Shown here: positions 44,995 through 53,049 of the stretch, piece after piece
Layout: each line of letters begins with the position of its first letter
Position numbering within the stretch: the stretch's first letter is position 1
Source of the DNA: Dolichospermum sp. UHCC 0259
Lineage (GTDB): Bacteria > Cyanobacteriota > Cyanobacteriia > Cyanobacteriales > Nostocaceae
Assembly: GCF_009711935.1 (NCBI RefSeq)
Contig: NZ_VIKX01000275.1
Location: forward strand, 1-53,049
Direction of reading: 5' to 3'
Length of the DNA stretch: 53,049 nucleotides
The notes under the pieces: model-generated
Databases searched by the model: none
The model's input: only the letters and a program-made list of their open reading frames with translations
What the model was told of the DNA's origin: nothing
Program-made: the position numbers and the translations under genes

Positions 44995-45705
44995 ATGAAT
45001 AAGCACTCTTTTTTAAATTCTGATATTCAAAACAATCAAGTATGTGTTTCTGATCAAAACAATCCTTGTTATCAATGTGAGCGGTTACAAGATGGTAATG
45101 AATCAATGCTAGAAGAACGTTATTTACGCTCTTGTGCTTTGAAGTTAGCACAACAAGGGGATTATACCAAAGCGATCGCTCTGTTAAGTCACCTGATTGA
45201 CCATCATCCCGAAAATGCCGTTGATTACAATAACCGGGGACTAATTTATTTTCAAAGTGGTGATAGTCAAAAAGCCATCTCCGATTATAACAAAGCCTTG
45301 GATCTAAATTCTAAATTAGCTAGTGCCTACAATAATCGGGCTAATTATTACGCTGCTTGTGGTCAATTAACGGACGCATTAGCTGACTATGAACAGGCGT
45401 TAGATCTCAATCCCCATCATGTTCGGGCTTGGATTAATCGTAGTATTACTTTACGCGATTTGGGAAACTATGCCGAAGCTATTGAAAACTTGGAAATTGC
45501 TATGCTATTTGGTCAACTCAAAGGCCATATTTGGGCGGAACGGGGACGGACTTATCATCTCTGGGGTGATTGGAATTGTGCGATCGCTGATTACCGTCGC
45601 GCATTGGCAGAGCTACCATCTTTGAATTATCAAGATGTTTCTGGTTATCGCTTGCGTTTACAACTCGAAACCTGGTTAAATGAGTTGCTTTTTTTTGAAG
45701 ATTAA
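44995..45705 (+). CDS. TPR-repeat protein
   Basis: A 236-residue protein without a signal peptide. After a polar N-terminus with several cysteines (VCVSD, NPCYQCERL), five or so TPR units run from about residue 48 to 205 (AVDYNNRGLIYFQSGDSQKAISDYNKALDLN and similar). A protein-binding scaffold is the likely role. Partner unknown. Confidence 0.9.
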   Translation: MNKHSFLNSDIQNNQVCVSDQNNPCYQCERLQDGNESMLEERYLRSCALKLAQQGDYTKAIALLSHLIDHHPENAVDYNNRGLIYFQSGDSQKAISDYNKALDLNSKLASAYNNRANYYAACGQLTDALADYEQALDLNPHHVRAWINRSITLRDLGNYAEAIENLEIAMLFGQLKGHIWAERGRTYHLWGDWNCAIADYRRALAELPSLNYQDVSGYRLRLQLETWLNELLFFED

Positions 45706-45748
45706 TTTTAGCAGTAGATGACTTAATTCAGAATTATCAGGGGGAGTA

Positions 45749-46159
45749 TCAAGGTGCTGAATTAGATTGTTCTATTACAGTCTGATCTTGATTCATCAAT
45801 ATAACTGGACGCTGATTAGGGTCAAAGCGAAATGATTTTTGTTGCATAATACTTTTAGCTTCACCGGGATCAAAGTTGCGGCTAAATTCTGTCTGCAAGT
45901 TTTGCACCCGCCCTTCCATAACTTTTACTTCGGTACGGACTGTTCGTAACTTATCCTGTTGTGACCAATGATAAGGCAATAATTGTACTAAAGCAGATAC
46001 CGCTGCTGCACTAATAACTATATTAACTGCTACTTTGGCTGTAGTTTCCAGTGCCATTATCTTATAAGCACGTTGGCGTAAATGTCGTTTAGGTCTTGGT
46101 ACAGTTCGTTTTTGTTCTACGGGTTGTAGAGGAGGTCTAGATGGTTGAAACGCATTCAT
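45749..46159 (-). CDS. conserved cyanobacterial single-pass membrane protein
   Basis: A 136-residue protein: a proline- and arginine-rich N-terminus (PSRPPLQPVEQKRTVPRPKRHLRQRAYK), one helix (VAVNIVISAAAVSALVQLLPY), then a coiled coil (LRTVRTEVKVMEGRVQNLQTEFSRNF) and a C-terminal tail with DPNQRPVILMNQDQ. The N-terminus is probably cytoplasmic. The layout recalls a structural anchor; I do not recognise the family. psaM lies upstream on the same strand, 250 bases away. Confidence 0.75.
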   Translation of the reverse strand: MNAFQPSRPPLQPVEQKRTVPRPKRHLRQRAYKIMALETTAKVAVNIVISAAAVSALVQLLPYHWSQQDKLRTVRTEVKVMEGRVQNLQTEFSRNFDPGEAKSIMQQKSFRFDPNQRPVILMNQDQTVIEQSNSAP

Positions 46160-46408
46160 GGTGCTAACAAGAGGCTTGCATAATTTACGGTAATGACCGT
46201 CAGAAGCAAACAGGTGCTAATTGCGGCTTAATTTAGCTGCTATATTACTTCATTTTTGGGAAATTTATACAAGTATGAAAATGAATAAAATATTACCTAG
46301 TAAGGTAAGGTGCAATTTTCAAAATCCCCATAGCTTAGAACTACAAGAATTTAGAAATCACACTTACGTATACTAGGCTTGATCACCTGTAACAGAGTTA
46401 CATTGGTG

Positions 46409-46504
46409 TTATTTGTATAGTTCTGTAGCTAAACGCCAAGCTAGAATTCCTGGAATTAGTGCTACAACCAACGCAATGTAAACTTGAGTATCTGAGATAG
46501 GCAT
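46409..46504 (-). CDS. psaM: photosystem I reaction centre subunit XII
   Basis: A 31-residue protein, [19 protein letters not shown]...WRLATELYK, that matches PsaM. It is a single transmembrane helix bound to PsaB at the trimer interface of cyanobacterial photosystem I. The ATG at 46504 has a strong ribosome-binding site (AGGAGG, 8 bases upstream). It fills part of a gap that would otherwise look empty. Confidence 0.95.
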   Translation of the reverse strand: MPISDTQVYIALVVALIPGILAWRLATELYK

Positions 46505-46699
46505 GATGGAAATCCTCCTAAGTTGAACTAGATTTTCAAGACTTCGTTTACTACTTTTCCCTGTTTTAGCAAGATTAGGAAACATCTTGTTACAAGATGC
46601 AACAAAAACTGGTCATTGGTTATTGGTCATTGGTCATTGGTCATTGGATAATTTTCTCCTCTGCTCCCCTGCTCCCCTGCTCCCTGTCACCTGAATCTT
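46505..46699. other. psaM leader and repeat tract
   Basis: The psaM ribosome-binding site lies at about 46511-46519. STRRs of TTGGTCA (46611-46648) and CCCCTGCT-like units (46660-46686) follow up to the start of the kinase gene. No other gene. Confidence 0.7.
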
Positions 46700-47953
46700 A
46701 TGAATTTATCCCTTGGTATTGACTTTGGCACTTCTGGCGCACGGGGTGTGGTAATTGATGAAGAAGGTCGCGTTTTGTCGGAAATGCGTCATTATTGGCT
46801 GGCTGAGACTGTTGATTGGGTAAAATGTTGGCGAGAGGCTTTATGGAGTCTATTGGGGCAAATTCCGGGGGCTTTAAGGGGGAAAATAGGGGCGATCGCT
46901 ATTAATGGGACTTCTTCCACTATTTTGCTGACTGATGGGGCTGGAGAGCCTGTGGACGCGCCGCTGTTGTACAATGATGGTCGGGGTGCGGTGGTTTTAG
47001 AACGGTTGAGTCAGGTTGCTCCAGCGAATAATACTGTGTTAAGTGCTACATCTAGTCTAGCGAAACTCCTCTGGATGCAAGCATTACCTGATTTTGCAAA
47101 AGCCAGATATTTATTACATCAAGCCGATTGGCTGGGGTTTCTTTTACATGGCAAGTTAGGTATTAGCGATTACCATAACGCCTTAAAATTAGGTTATGAC
47201 GTAGAAAAATTGCAATATCCAGAATGGTTGGAACAGTTACAAATTCCCCTTCATTTACCACAGGTCTTAGCACCCGGAACTGCTATTGGTGAATTACTTC
47301 CCCAGATTGCGGCTGATTTTGGCTTTAAAGGCGATTGTTTGGTGGTTGCTGGTACGACAGATAGTATTGCGGCTTTTCTAGCCAGTGGAGCTAAATTTCC
47401 GGGGGAAGCGGTAACTTCCCTGGGTTCGACTTTGGTACTAAAACTTTTAAGTCGTCAAAGAATTGAAGATGCGCGATATGGAATTTATAGTCACCGTTTA
47501 GGTGATTTATGGTTGACTGGAGGTGCTTCTAATACGGGAGGTGCTGTTTTAAAGCACTTTTTTAGCAATGTTGAGTTAGTAAGGTTAAGTGCAGAAATTG
47601 ATCCGACTCAACCTAGTGAGTTAGATTATTACCCATTATTGCAACCAGGCGATCGCTTTCCCATTAATGATCCCCAATTATTACCCAGACTAGAACCGCG
47701 TCCAGATCAAAATAAAGAATTTCTACATGGTTTATTAGAAAGTATGGCGAGAATAGAAACTAGAGGATATGAACTATTACAAAATCTAGGTGCAGATTCT
47801 TTAACCCATATTTATACTGCTGGTGGTGGTGCGACTAATTCCACTTGGACAGCTATTCGTCAACGTTATTTGAAAGTACCAGTTGTTTCATCAATTCATA
47901 CGGAAGCAGCTTATGGAACAGCACTTTTAGCAATGGGAAAAGTACAGATATAG
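46700..47953 (+). CDS. FGGY-family kinase, D-ribulose-kinase-like
   Basis: A 417-residue sugar kinase, shorter than typical xylulokinases (about 480-500). LGIDFGTSGARGVVIDEEGRVL binds phosphate; AIAINGTSSTILLTD, QADWLGFLLHGKLGISDYHNALKLGYD (Asp of the active site) and VAGTTDSIAAFLASG (catalytic Asp) follow. The length and motifs match the group with cyanobacterial SePSK and plant XK-1, which phosphorylate D-ribulose. Substrate inferred from that similarity. Confidence 0.88.
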   Translation: MNLSLGIDFGTSGARGVVIDEEGRVLSEMRHYWLAETVDWVKCWREALWSLLGQIPGALRGKIGAIAINGTSSTILLTDGAGEPVDAPLLYNDGRGAVVLERLSQVAPANNTVLSATSSLAKLLWMQALPDFAKARYLLHQADWLGFLLHGKLGISDYHNALKLGYDVEKLQYPEWLEQLQIPLHLPQVLAPGTAIGELLPQIAADFGFKGDCLVVAGTTDSIAAFLASGAKFPGEAVTSLGSTLVLKLLSRQRIEDARYGIYSHRLGDLWLTGGASNTGGAVLKHFFSNVELVRLSAEIDPTQPSELDYYPLLQPGDRFPINDPQLLPRLEPRPDQNKEFLHGLLESMARIETRGYELLQNLGADSLTHIYTAGGGATNSTWTAIRQRYLKVPVVSSIHTEAAYGTALLAMGKVQI

Positions 47954-47972
47954 TTGAAGATTCAGATTATTC

Positions 47973-48005
47973 AGATCCCCGACTTCTTGGAGAAGTCGGG
48001 GATCT
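47973..48005. repeat. dispersed palindrome between convergent genes (copy 2)
   Basis: Perfect 15-base arms AGATCCCCGACTTCT / AGAAGTCGGGGATCT with loop TGG; same element as 475-507, again between convergent genes. Confidence 0.9.
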
Positions 48006-48013
48006 TATTCTAC

Positions 48014-49381
48014 TTAACTAACGGCTAATGACTTTTTACTGTAATATTCTGTTTGCGGGTAAATGCTAATAATGGTATTTCCAACTTCAAAAAATGTTCC
48101 TGATTGTTCATTTTTAGAAAATTGCAAATGTGGGTATTTAACCGCTAATTGATCAGCCGTTAACGCTGTAGCAGGGATTTTATTTGGTAAGAGTCCTGTC
48201 GAACCAATATAAAACACCATAGGAGAAATATTTTCTTGGTAAATTTGCTCAACATAAGCTGCTAACTTTTTGTAAGCTGTCGTCATAGCTTCGATCAAAT
48301 CTTCTTTATTAACAGATTTATTAGCGTGTTGAGTATACAATAATAACGCCAAGTTATGCTCACCAACTTTGCTGAGAATTTCTCCTACTTTTCCATTGAT
48401 ATTGATTCCCAGAAAGTCATCAAAAATGGGTTTCATTAAATCATCAACCTTGGTTAGTTTCATTCTTGCAGAAATGGCTTTTTGTCGAAAAGCGGTATTT
48501 TGATTTAACACCATTTCTAAAGTTGGTTTCAGGAAAATCTCGCCAGTTTCTTGATCATAAACTTCATATCTCCGCCCTAAAAACTGGTTAGCAGCATATA
48601 ATTTACTCAAATTCAGAATATCCTGATTACCAAACTCAATTTTATGACTAATATGAGAGTCAATTGGATCTGAATACTCCTGAGTTGTGGGAAAATTTAG
48701 ATAGAGATTCTTTGACAAATAATGTTGTTTTAATTCCTCTACTTGGTTACTCACAAATAATTCTGATTGATGGCGTAAACAAGCAGACAAAATACTTGTA
48801 ATCACCTTAATTTCTGCTAATTGCGTAAATAAGCCATCAATATTACCAAAATTGATATTAACAGGAACTAATGGTAAATTATCTAATTGAATCTGATATT
48901 CACAATCAAATTCAAACTTATCAGCAAGAATTACACCTTTAGATTGCAATAAATCAAATACTTTCTTATTGCTGATTTTGATATTTAAAGCCGAAACATG
49001 AACTTTACCATCTTTGACAATGGTATAATTGTTAAAATTATCCAAATCATGAGCCAGCAAACCCGCAACTTCAATAATAGGGGTATTATCTTCAGACTTT
49101 AGTAGTTTAACTTTCCGCTTTACCAACATATTAATAGTAGCAGTGTTGCGATTTATAGCAAACACACCCATTTGCACAAAATCACTAGCATAAATATCGT
49201 CAGTTTGTAAACTAGGAGAAATCAAATCACCATTAATATCTCTAACACCCTTTACCCGTTTAATTCCGGTTCGCTGGTAATCTTCCTTTAATTTATGTAA
49301 ATTCAAAATGATATGTTGACGATGTGCCGATAAAATTTGGATAAGTTCTAACAGGGAAATCTGGTGATTTAACTTCGACAT
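48014..49381 (-). CDS. large protein of unknown function
   Basis: A 455-residue protein, soluble, with no signal peptide or membrane helix and no motif that I recognise. It starts with a helical segment (SLLELIQILSAHRQHIILNLHKLKEDY) and has beta-rich central parts (DFVQMGVFAINRNTATINMLVKRKVKLL). A helical block (EDLIEAMTTAYKKLAAYVEQIYQ) precedes the C-terminal FYIGSTGLLPNKIPATALTADQLAVKYPHLQFSKNEQSG. Codon usage looks like that of its neighbours, so recent transfer is not obvious. It has no operon partner. Confidence 0.8.
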   Translation of the reverse strand: MSKLNHQISLLELIQILSAHRQHIILNLHKLKEDYQRTGIKRVKGVRDINGDLISPSLQTDDIYASDFVQMGVFAINRNTATINMLVKRKVKLLKSEDNTPIIEVAGLLAHDLDNFNNYTIVKDGKVHVSALNIKISNKKVFDLLQSKGVILADKFEFDCEYQIQLDNLPLVPVNINFGNIDGLFTQLAEIKVITSILSACLRHQSELFVSNQVEELKQHYLSKNLYLNFPTTQEYSDPIDSHISHKIEFGNQDILNLSKLYAANQFLGRRYEVYDQETGEIFLKPTLEMVLNQNTAFRQKAISARMKLTKVDDLMKPIFDDFLGININGKVGEILSKVGEHNLALLLYTQHANKSVNKEDLIEAMTTAYKKLAAYVEQIYQENISPMVFYIGSTGLLPNKIPATALTADQLAVKYPHLQFSKNEQSGTFFEVGNTIISIYPQTEYYSKKSLAVS

Positions 49382-49551
49382 AAAACCCCCTAACTTTTAT
49401 CAGGTAAAAACTCTATTTCCCTCACGCAGAAGGGTGGAGAGGAAAATCTATGTTTCTCTCATTATAGTACATATATACTAAAAAGTCAAATTACCTGAAT
49501 GAAGACTAAAATAAAAATAGCTTTACACTTCTTAATAATTAAAAGAAAAAA

Positions 49552-51060
49552 ATGGCGCGAGATTTACGGGGATTCATTAAAATTCTAGAAGAAAGAGGAC
49601 AATTGAAGCGAATTTCAGCTTTAGTTGACTCAGATATGGAAATTGCGGAGATTTCCAACCGAATGCTGCAAAAAGGTGGTCCAGGCTTAATCTTTGAAAA
49701 TGTTAAAGGTGCATCTTTTCCCGTCGCAGTTAACTTAATGGGGACTGTGGAAAGGATATGCTGGGCGATGAATATGGAAAAACCGGAAGAGTTGGAAACC
49801 CTGGGAAAGAAGCTAAGTATGCTTCAGCAACCCAAACCACCGAAAAAGATTTCCCAAGCTATAGATTTTGGTAAAGTTCTGTTTGATGTGGTGAAAGCTA
49901 AACCGGGAAGGGACTTTTTTCCCGCTTGTCAACAGGTGGTAATTGAAGGGAATGATTTAGATTTAAATAAGTTACCTTTAATACGTCCTTATCCGGGAGA
50001 TGCCGGAAAGATTATTACGCTAGGATTGGTAATTACTAAGGATTGTGAGACAGGAATCCCCAATGTAGGTGTGTATCGCTTACAACTACAATCCAACAAT
50101 ACTATGACCGTACATTGGCTATCGGTACGAGGTGGTGCGAGACATTTACGCAAAGCGGCAGAACGTGGTAAAAAGTTAGAAGTTGCGATCGCTCTCGGTG
50201 TAGATCCTTTAATCATTATGGCAGCAGCCACACCCATTCCTGTAGATTTATCCGAATGGTTGTTTGCTGGATTGTATGGCGGTTCGGGAGTTAACTTAGC
50301 CAAATGTAAAACCGTAGATTTGGAAGTTCCCGCAGATTCCGAATTTGTTTTAGAAGGGACAATTACACCGGGGGAAGTTTTACCGGATGGCCCTTTTGGC
50401 GACCACATGGGATATTATGGCGGAGTGGAAGATTCACCTTTGGTGCGGTTTCAGTGTATGACACACCGCAAAGACCCAATCTATCTTACCACATTTAGCG
50501 GGTTGCCACCGAAAGAAGAAGCCATGATGGCGATCGCTCTTAACCGCATTTACACCCCTATTTTACGACAACAAGTATCAGAAATAGTTGATTTCTTCCT
50601 GCCAATGGAAGCGTTAAGTTACAAAGCCGCAATTATTTCCATAGATAAAGCCTATCCAGGACAAGCACGACGAGCAGCTTTAGCGTTTTGGAGTGCGTTA
50701 CCACAATTTACTTACACTAAATTTGTGATTGTCGTTGATAAAGATATCAATGTTCGTGATCCCCGTCAAGTGGTTTGGGCAATCAGTTCCAAAGTTGATC
50801 CTACCAGAGATGTATTTATATTACCAAATACTCCCTTTGATACTTTAGATTTTGCTAGTGAAAAACTTGGTTTAGGTGGGAGAATGGGCATAGATGCCAC
50901 TACAAAAATTCCTCCAGAAACAGAACATGAATGGGGTGAACCATTAAAATCAGATCCCGATGTTGCGGAAATGGTAGAAAGACGTTGGCAAGAATATGGT
51001 TTAGCAGATTTACAATTAGGAGAAGTTGATCCTAATTTATTTGGTTACGATATGAAGTAA
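49552..51060 (+). CDS. UbiD-family decarboxylase
   Basis: A 502-residue prenylated-FMN-dependent (de)carboxylase. N-terminal DLRGFIKILEERGQLKRI; NVGVYRLQLQSNNTMTVHW and RGGARHLRKAAERGKKL in the cofactor region; then GTITPGEVLPDGPFGDHMGYYG with the catalytic Glu-Arg-Glu environment (Glu in PDGPFGDH region). Cyanobacterial homologues are assumed to act in plastoquinone synthesis as 4-hydroxybenzoate-derived decarboxylases, but the substrate here is not shown. The partner UbiX is not nearby. Confidence 0.92.
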   Translation: MARDLRGFIKILEERGQLKRISALVDSDMEIAEISNRMLQKGGPGLIFENVKGASFPVAVNLMGTVERICWAMNMEKPEELETLGKKLSMLQQPKPPKKISQAIDFGKVLFDVVKAKPGRDFFPACQQVVIEGNDLDLNKLPLIRPYPGDAGKIITLGLVITKDCETGIPNVGVYRLQLQSNNTMTVHWLSVRGGARHLRKAAERGKKLEVAIALGVDPLIIMAAATPIPVDLSEWLFAGLYGGSGVNLAKCKTVDLEVPADSEFVLEGTITPGEVLPDGPFGDHMGYYGGVEDSPLVRFQCMTHRKDPIYLTTFSGLPPKEEAMMAIALNRIYTPILRQQVSEIVDFFLPMEALSYKAAIISIDKAYPGQARRAALAFWSALPQFTYTKFVIVVDKDINVRDPRQVVWAISSKVDPTRDVFILPNTPFDTLDFASEKLGLGGRMGIDATTKIPPETEHEWGEPLKSDPDVAEMVERRWQEYGLADLQLGEVDPNLFGYDMK

Positions 51061-51063
51061 TAC

Positions 51064-51098
51064 CCACACTTTCCCTTCTTGATCAGGAGGGGAGTGTG
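51064..51098 (+). terminator. imperfect hairpin after the ubiD gene
   Basis: CACACTTTCCC and GGGGAGTGTG form an imperfect stem four bases after the stop. There is no T run behind it, so terminator function is uncertain. Confidence 0.35.
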
Positions 51099-51195
51099 AT
51101 TTGAAGATGGAAAATCTGAAAAACCTAATTTGATGATAATGTATAGAAAGCTGATAATATACAAAAAATAACAGAAGATAAAGATTGACTGAATT

Positions 51196-51672
51196 ATGTT
51201 CAATTTAACAACAATCGCTCAACTACAAAAGATTATTGTCTCGATTTTTCTAACTTTGATCATTAGTTTTATAATCCCTGCAACTGCCTCGGCTTCTAGC
51301 ATAGGAATTGAGTCAGGTAGTCTTAGTTCTTGTCCAAATTCTCCTAATTGTGTTGTTAGTCAAAATGCTGATGCTAAACACGCTATTGAACCGATTACTT
51401 ATCATGGAGAACGAGATAAAGCGAGAGAAACTTTACTAAAAGTTCTCACTGTTGTTCCCCGCACCACAATTGTATCACAAACAGATAATTATATTCATGC
51501 AATTTCTAAAAGTCGCATTTTCAAGTTTGTTGATGATGTGGAGTTTTATTTTCCTAGTGATAAATCAGTCATTCATATCCGTTCTGCATCTCGTGTAGGA
51601 GATTCTGATTTTGGTGTCAACCGCACACGCTTAGAACAAATTCGGTTAGCTTTACAGGATTTGAATATTTAA
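51196..51672 (+). CDS. DUF1499 exported protein
   Basis: A 158-residue protein with a signal peptide (IVSIFLTLIISFIIPATASA) and the DUF1499 core: LSSCPNSPNCVVSQNADAKHAIEPI at the start of the mature protein, then IVSQTDNYIHAISKSRIFKFVDDVEFYFP and IHIRSASRVGDSDFGVNRTRLEQIR. The two Cys (CPNSPNC) are conserved in the family. Function unknown. Confidence 0.92.
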   Translation: MFNLTTIAQLQKIIVSIFLTLIISFIIPATASASSIGIESGSLSSCPNSPNCVVSQNADAKHAIEPITYHGERDKARETLLKVLTVVPRTTIVSQTDNYIHAISKSRIFKFVDDVEFYFPSDKSVIHIRSASRVGDSDFGVNRTRLEQIRLALQDLNI

Positions 51673-51875
51673 TTATTGTCTGATAGCGTAGCGTGGCGCA
51701 AGCCATATCAGGATTTCCAGGATTTAAGGATTAACAGGATGAGAATAGAGATTTTATTATCGGCGTTGGTGAATGAAAGTATGAATTAATCTCACGCAGA
51801 GGCGCAGAGAGGAAGAGTTTGAGAAATGGAATTTTTGATTTTCGTATCTTGATTCAGCAACGCCAGATTTTATTA

Positions 51876-51910
51876 CCAATTACCAATTACCAATTCTCTA
51901 TTCTCTATTC
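51876..51910. repeat. STRRs (TACCAAT and CTCTATT units)
   Basis: Three TACCAAT units then three CTCTATT units, just before and into the 3' end of the rhomboid gene (minus strand). The last residues of rhomboid (ALVNRE) lie at the tract's edge. Confidence 0.8.
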
Positions 51911-52564
51911 TCTATTTACCAGGGCAAAAATACTTCCCACAACAAAACCTCCAAGATGCGCCCAATAAGCAACTCCTCCCGTTTCTACACTCATTTTAGC
52001 TGCTGCTTGGAGACTGGCAAAACCAGCGATGAGATTTTGTATAAAGAAAATACCAATAACTACTAATGCAGGAATATTAATTGTGGTAATGAAAAAACCG
52101 AGGAACACTAAAGTGGTAATTCTTGCTTGAGGAAACCAGATCAAATATGCGCCTAAAACTCCAGAAATTGCCCCACTTGCACCCAAGGAAGGAATTGTGG
52201 AGTATATACCAATAAACCATTGACATAAAGCAGCTATAGCACCACAGATTAAATAAAACAATAGATATTTAAAATGCCCTAATCGGTCTTCAATATTGTT
52301 ACCAAATACCCACAGATAGACCATATTAGATATTAAGTGCCACCAACCTCCATGCAAAAATTGCGAGGTAAATAAGGTTGTCCACTCTCCACTCCAGTTG
52401 ATGGTTAATTCTTGCGGTATTACAGCATACAATTGGAAAAATTGTTCTAGTTGTAAATTCGACAAACTTATTTCATGGAGAAAAACTAGAATATTCATGC
52501 CGATTAAACCATAGGTAAAATATGGCGTAATTCGGGTCGGGTTTTCATCGTAAAGGGGAAACAC
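51905..52564 (-). CDS. rhomboid-family intramembrane serine protease
   Basis: A 219-residue protein with six helices (GTG start). Asn in HLISNMVYLWVFG, the catalytic Ser in LGASGAISGVLGAY and the catalytic His in AYWAHLGGFVVGS are all present, so the Ser-His dyad is intact. It cleaves within the membrane; natural substrates in cyanobacteria are unknown. Confidence 0.93.
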   Translation of the reverse strand: MFPLYDENPTRITPYFTYGLIGMNILVFLHEISLSNLQLEQFFQLYAVIPQELTINWSGEWTTLFTSQFLHGGWWHLISNMVYLWVFGNNIEDRLGHFKYLLFYLICGAIAALCQWFIGIYSTIPSLGASGAISGVLGAYLIWFPQARITTLVFLGFFITTINIPALVVIGIFFIQNLIAGFASLQAAAKMSVETGGVAYWAHLGGFVVGSIFALVNRE

Positions 52565-53049
52565 AAATATCGCAAATATTTAACTGTATATCTACAGTTA
52601 ATCATAATAATTTCGGTTTTACCGCTCTCCTTCTGGAAAAGAATATTAATTTACGGCAGAATTCAGGAGTCACCGAGTCAGGAGTCGCCGAGTAAAACTG
52701 GCTTTGTGTATAGGTTTTAATTTAGATTCTGTACCTTCCAAACTACGCCACTTGCTGTAACTTGTGTATGTTGGGTTGTAGCAAGACCCAAAATCAATGG
52801 AATTTTGCCCAGTCAGGAGTTAACGTATTGAGCTAAACTTCAACAAGCCAATTAAATTCTAAGCAAAGACAAACTGTTGAGGATCATGTATAGCCTGAAT
52901 TACTGAAGCTCTTATGAAACATTTAGGAAAAGAATTGTGCGTTGTTCATGGAGAAATTATTTGTCAATAATAGCGATTACTAGGTCGCGGTTCGCTGTCG
53001 CATTCCCGATACCCAAAATTTATTTATCTAAACTTGAACTAACGGCTGA
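52565..53049. other. terminal gap without a gene
   Basis: No convincing frame; the longest is an 18-codon one at 52914-52970 with no ribosome-binding site. GGGTTGTAGCAAGACCC at about 52773-52789 can form a small hairpin, and GGTCGCGGTTCGCTGTCGCATT near 52984-53005 looks like a cyanobacterial repeat. The window ends here. Confidence 0.5.

Noticed and set aside
52914-52970. 18-codon frame near the window end
   Set aside because: No ribosome-binding site, no recognisable product.

Overview
The window is cyanobacterial and most likely from a filamentous, heterocyst-forming Nostocales strain of the Anabaena/Dolichospermum/Nostoc type; the genus is a guess. The evidence is psbA (photosystem II D1), psaM (photosystem I subunit XII), the bifunctional FBPase/SBPase beside hemA, a CGLD27 gene, a DUF3318 gene, many HIP1 octamers (GCGATCGC), a low GC content, and abundant heptanucleotide tandem repeats (STRRs) between genes. 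Most of it is ordinary chromosomal housekeeping sequence with mobile and repetitive DNA in the gaps.

Layout. 1-466: decayed or partial DUF2252-like tail coupled to a small HNH gene. 513-4253: two tandem N-acetylmuramoyl-L-alanine amidases, one of which has lost a zinc ligand. 4462-7203: pyrG and a ROK sugar kinase. 7348-8417: a GT61 glycosyltransferase relic, a type IV pilin-like gene and a previously overlooked small membrane-protein frame. 8501-11370: an oligopeptide-type ABC permease, then an IsrB (HNH-less IscB relative) element with an omega-RNA/HEARO-like leader and matched terminal hairpins, then a Uma2 gene. 11647-16193: rseP-like protease, a foldback MITE, nth, TM2 protein, dus, DUF2059 protein. 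16281-20176: a seven-gene Mrp cation/proton antiporter operon (C-D-E-F-G-A'-B) with 4-8 bp overlaps. 20292-23969: a lysine/ornithine/arginine decarboxylase-type enzyme, a DUF4336 protein, an orphan ArsR regulator and initiator tRNA-Met. 24030-26038: asparaginase, CGLD27 and rsfS. 26397-30888: STAS/sugar-transferase fusion, a MITE with an 8-bp target duplication, DUF3318, a YbjN-like protein and glpX. 31025-36801: hemA, a DUF4212/SSS symporter pair, a TPR lipoprotein and an RNase D-like exonuclease. 37015-39282: RNA-binding protein, SRPBCC protein, psbA. 39549-47953: cofG, HpsJ-like protein, a Rossmann-fold DprA-like protein, MAPEG, YajQ, GST, TPR protein, psaM and a D-ribulose-kinase-like FGGY kinase. 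48014-52564: a large protein of unknown function, UbiD-family decarboxylase, DUF1499 and rhomboid.

How genes work together. The clearest units are the Mrp operon, the DUF4212/SSS symporter pair, the rsfS-CGLD27 pair, glpX-hemA, and gst with its upstream partner. The most interesting system is the 9415-10741 element: an RNA-guided-nuclease-type ORF without its own transposase, whose leader RNA would take its guide from the 3' end of the neighbouring uma2 gene. IsrB and HEARO RNA are known families, so this is a well-formed new instance, not a new class. The other notable signals are the degenerate amidase paralogue, the MITEs and the way STRRs have grown into gene ends.
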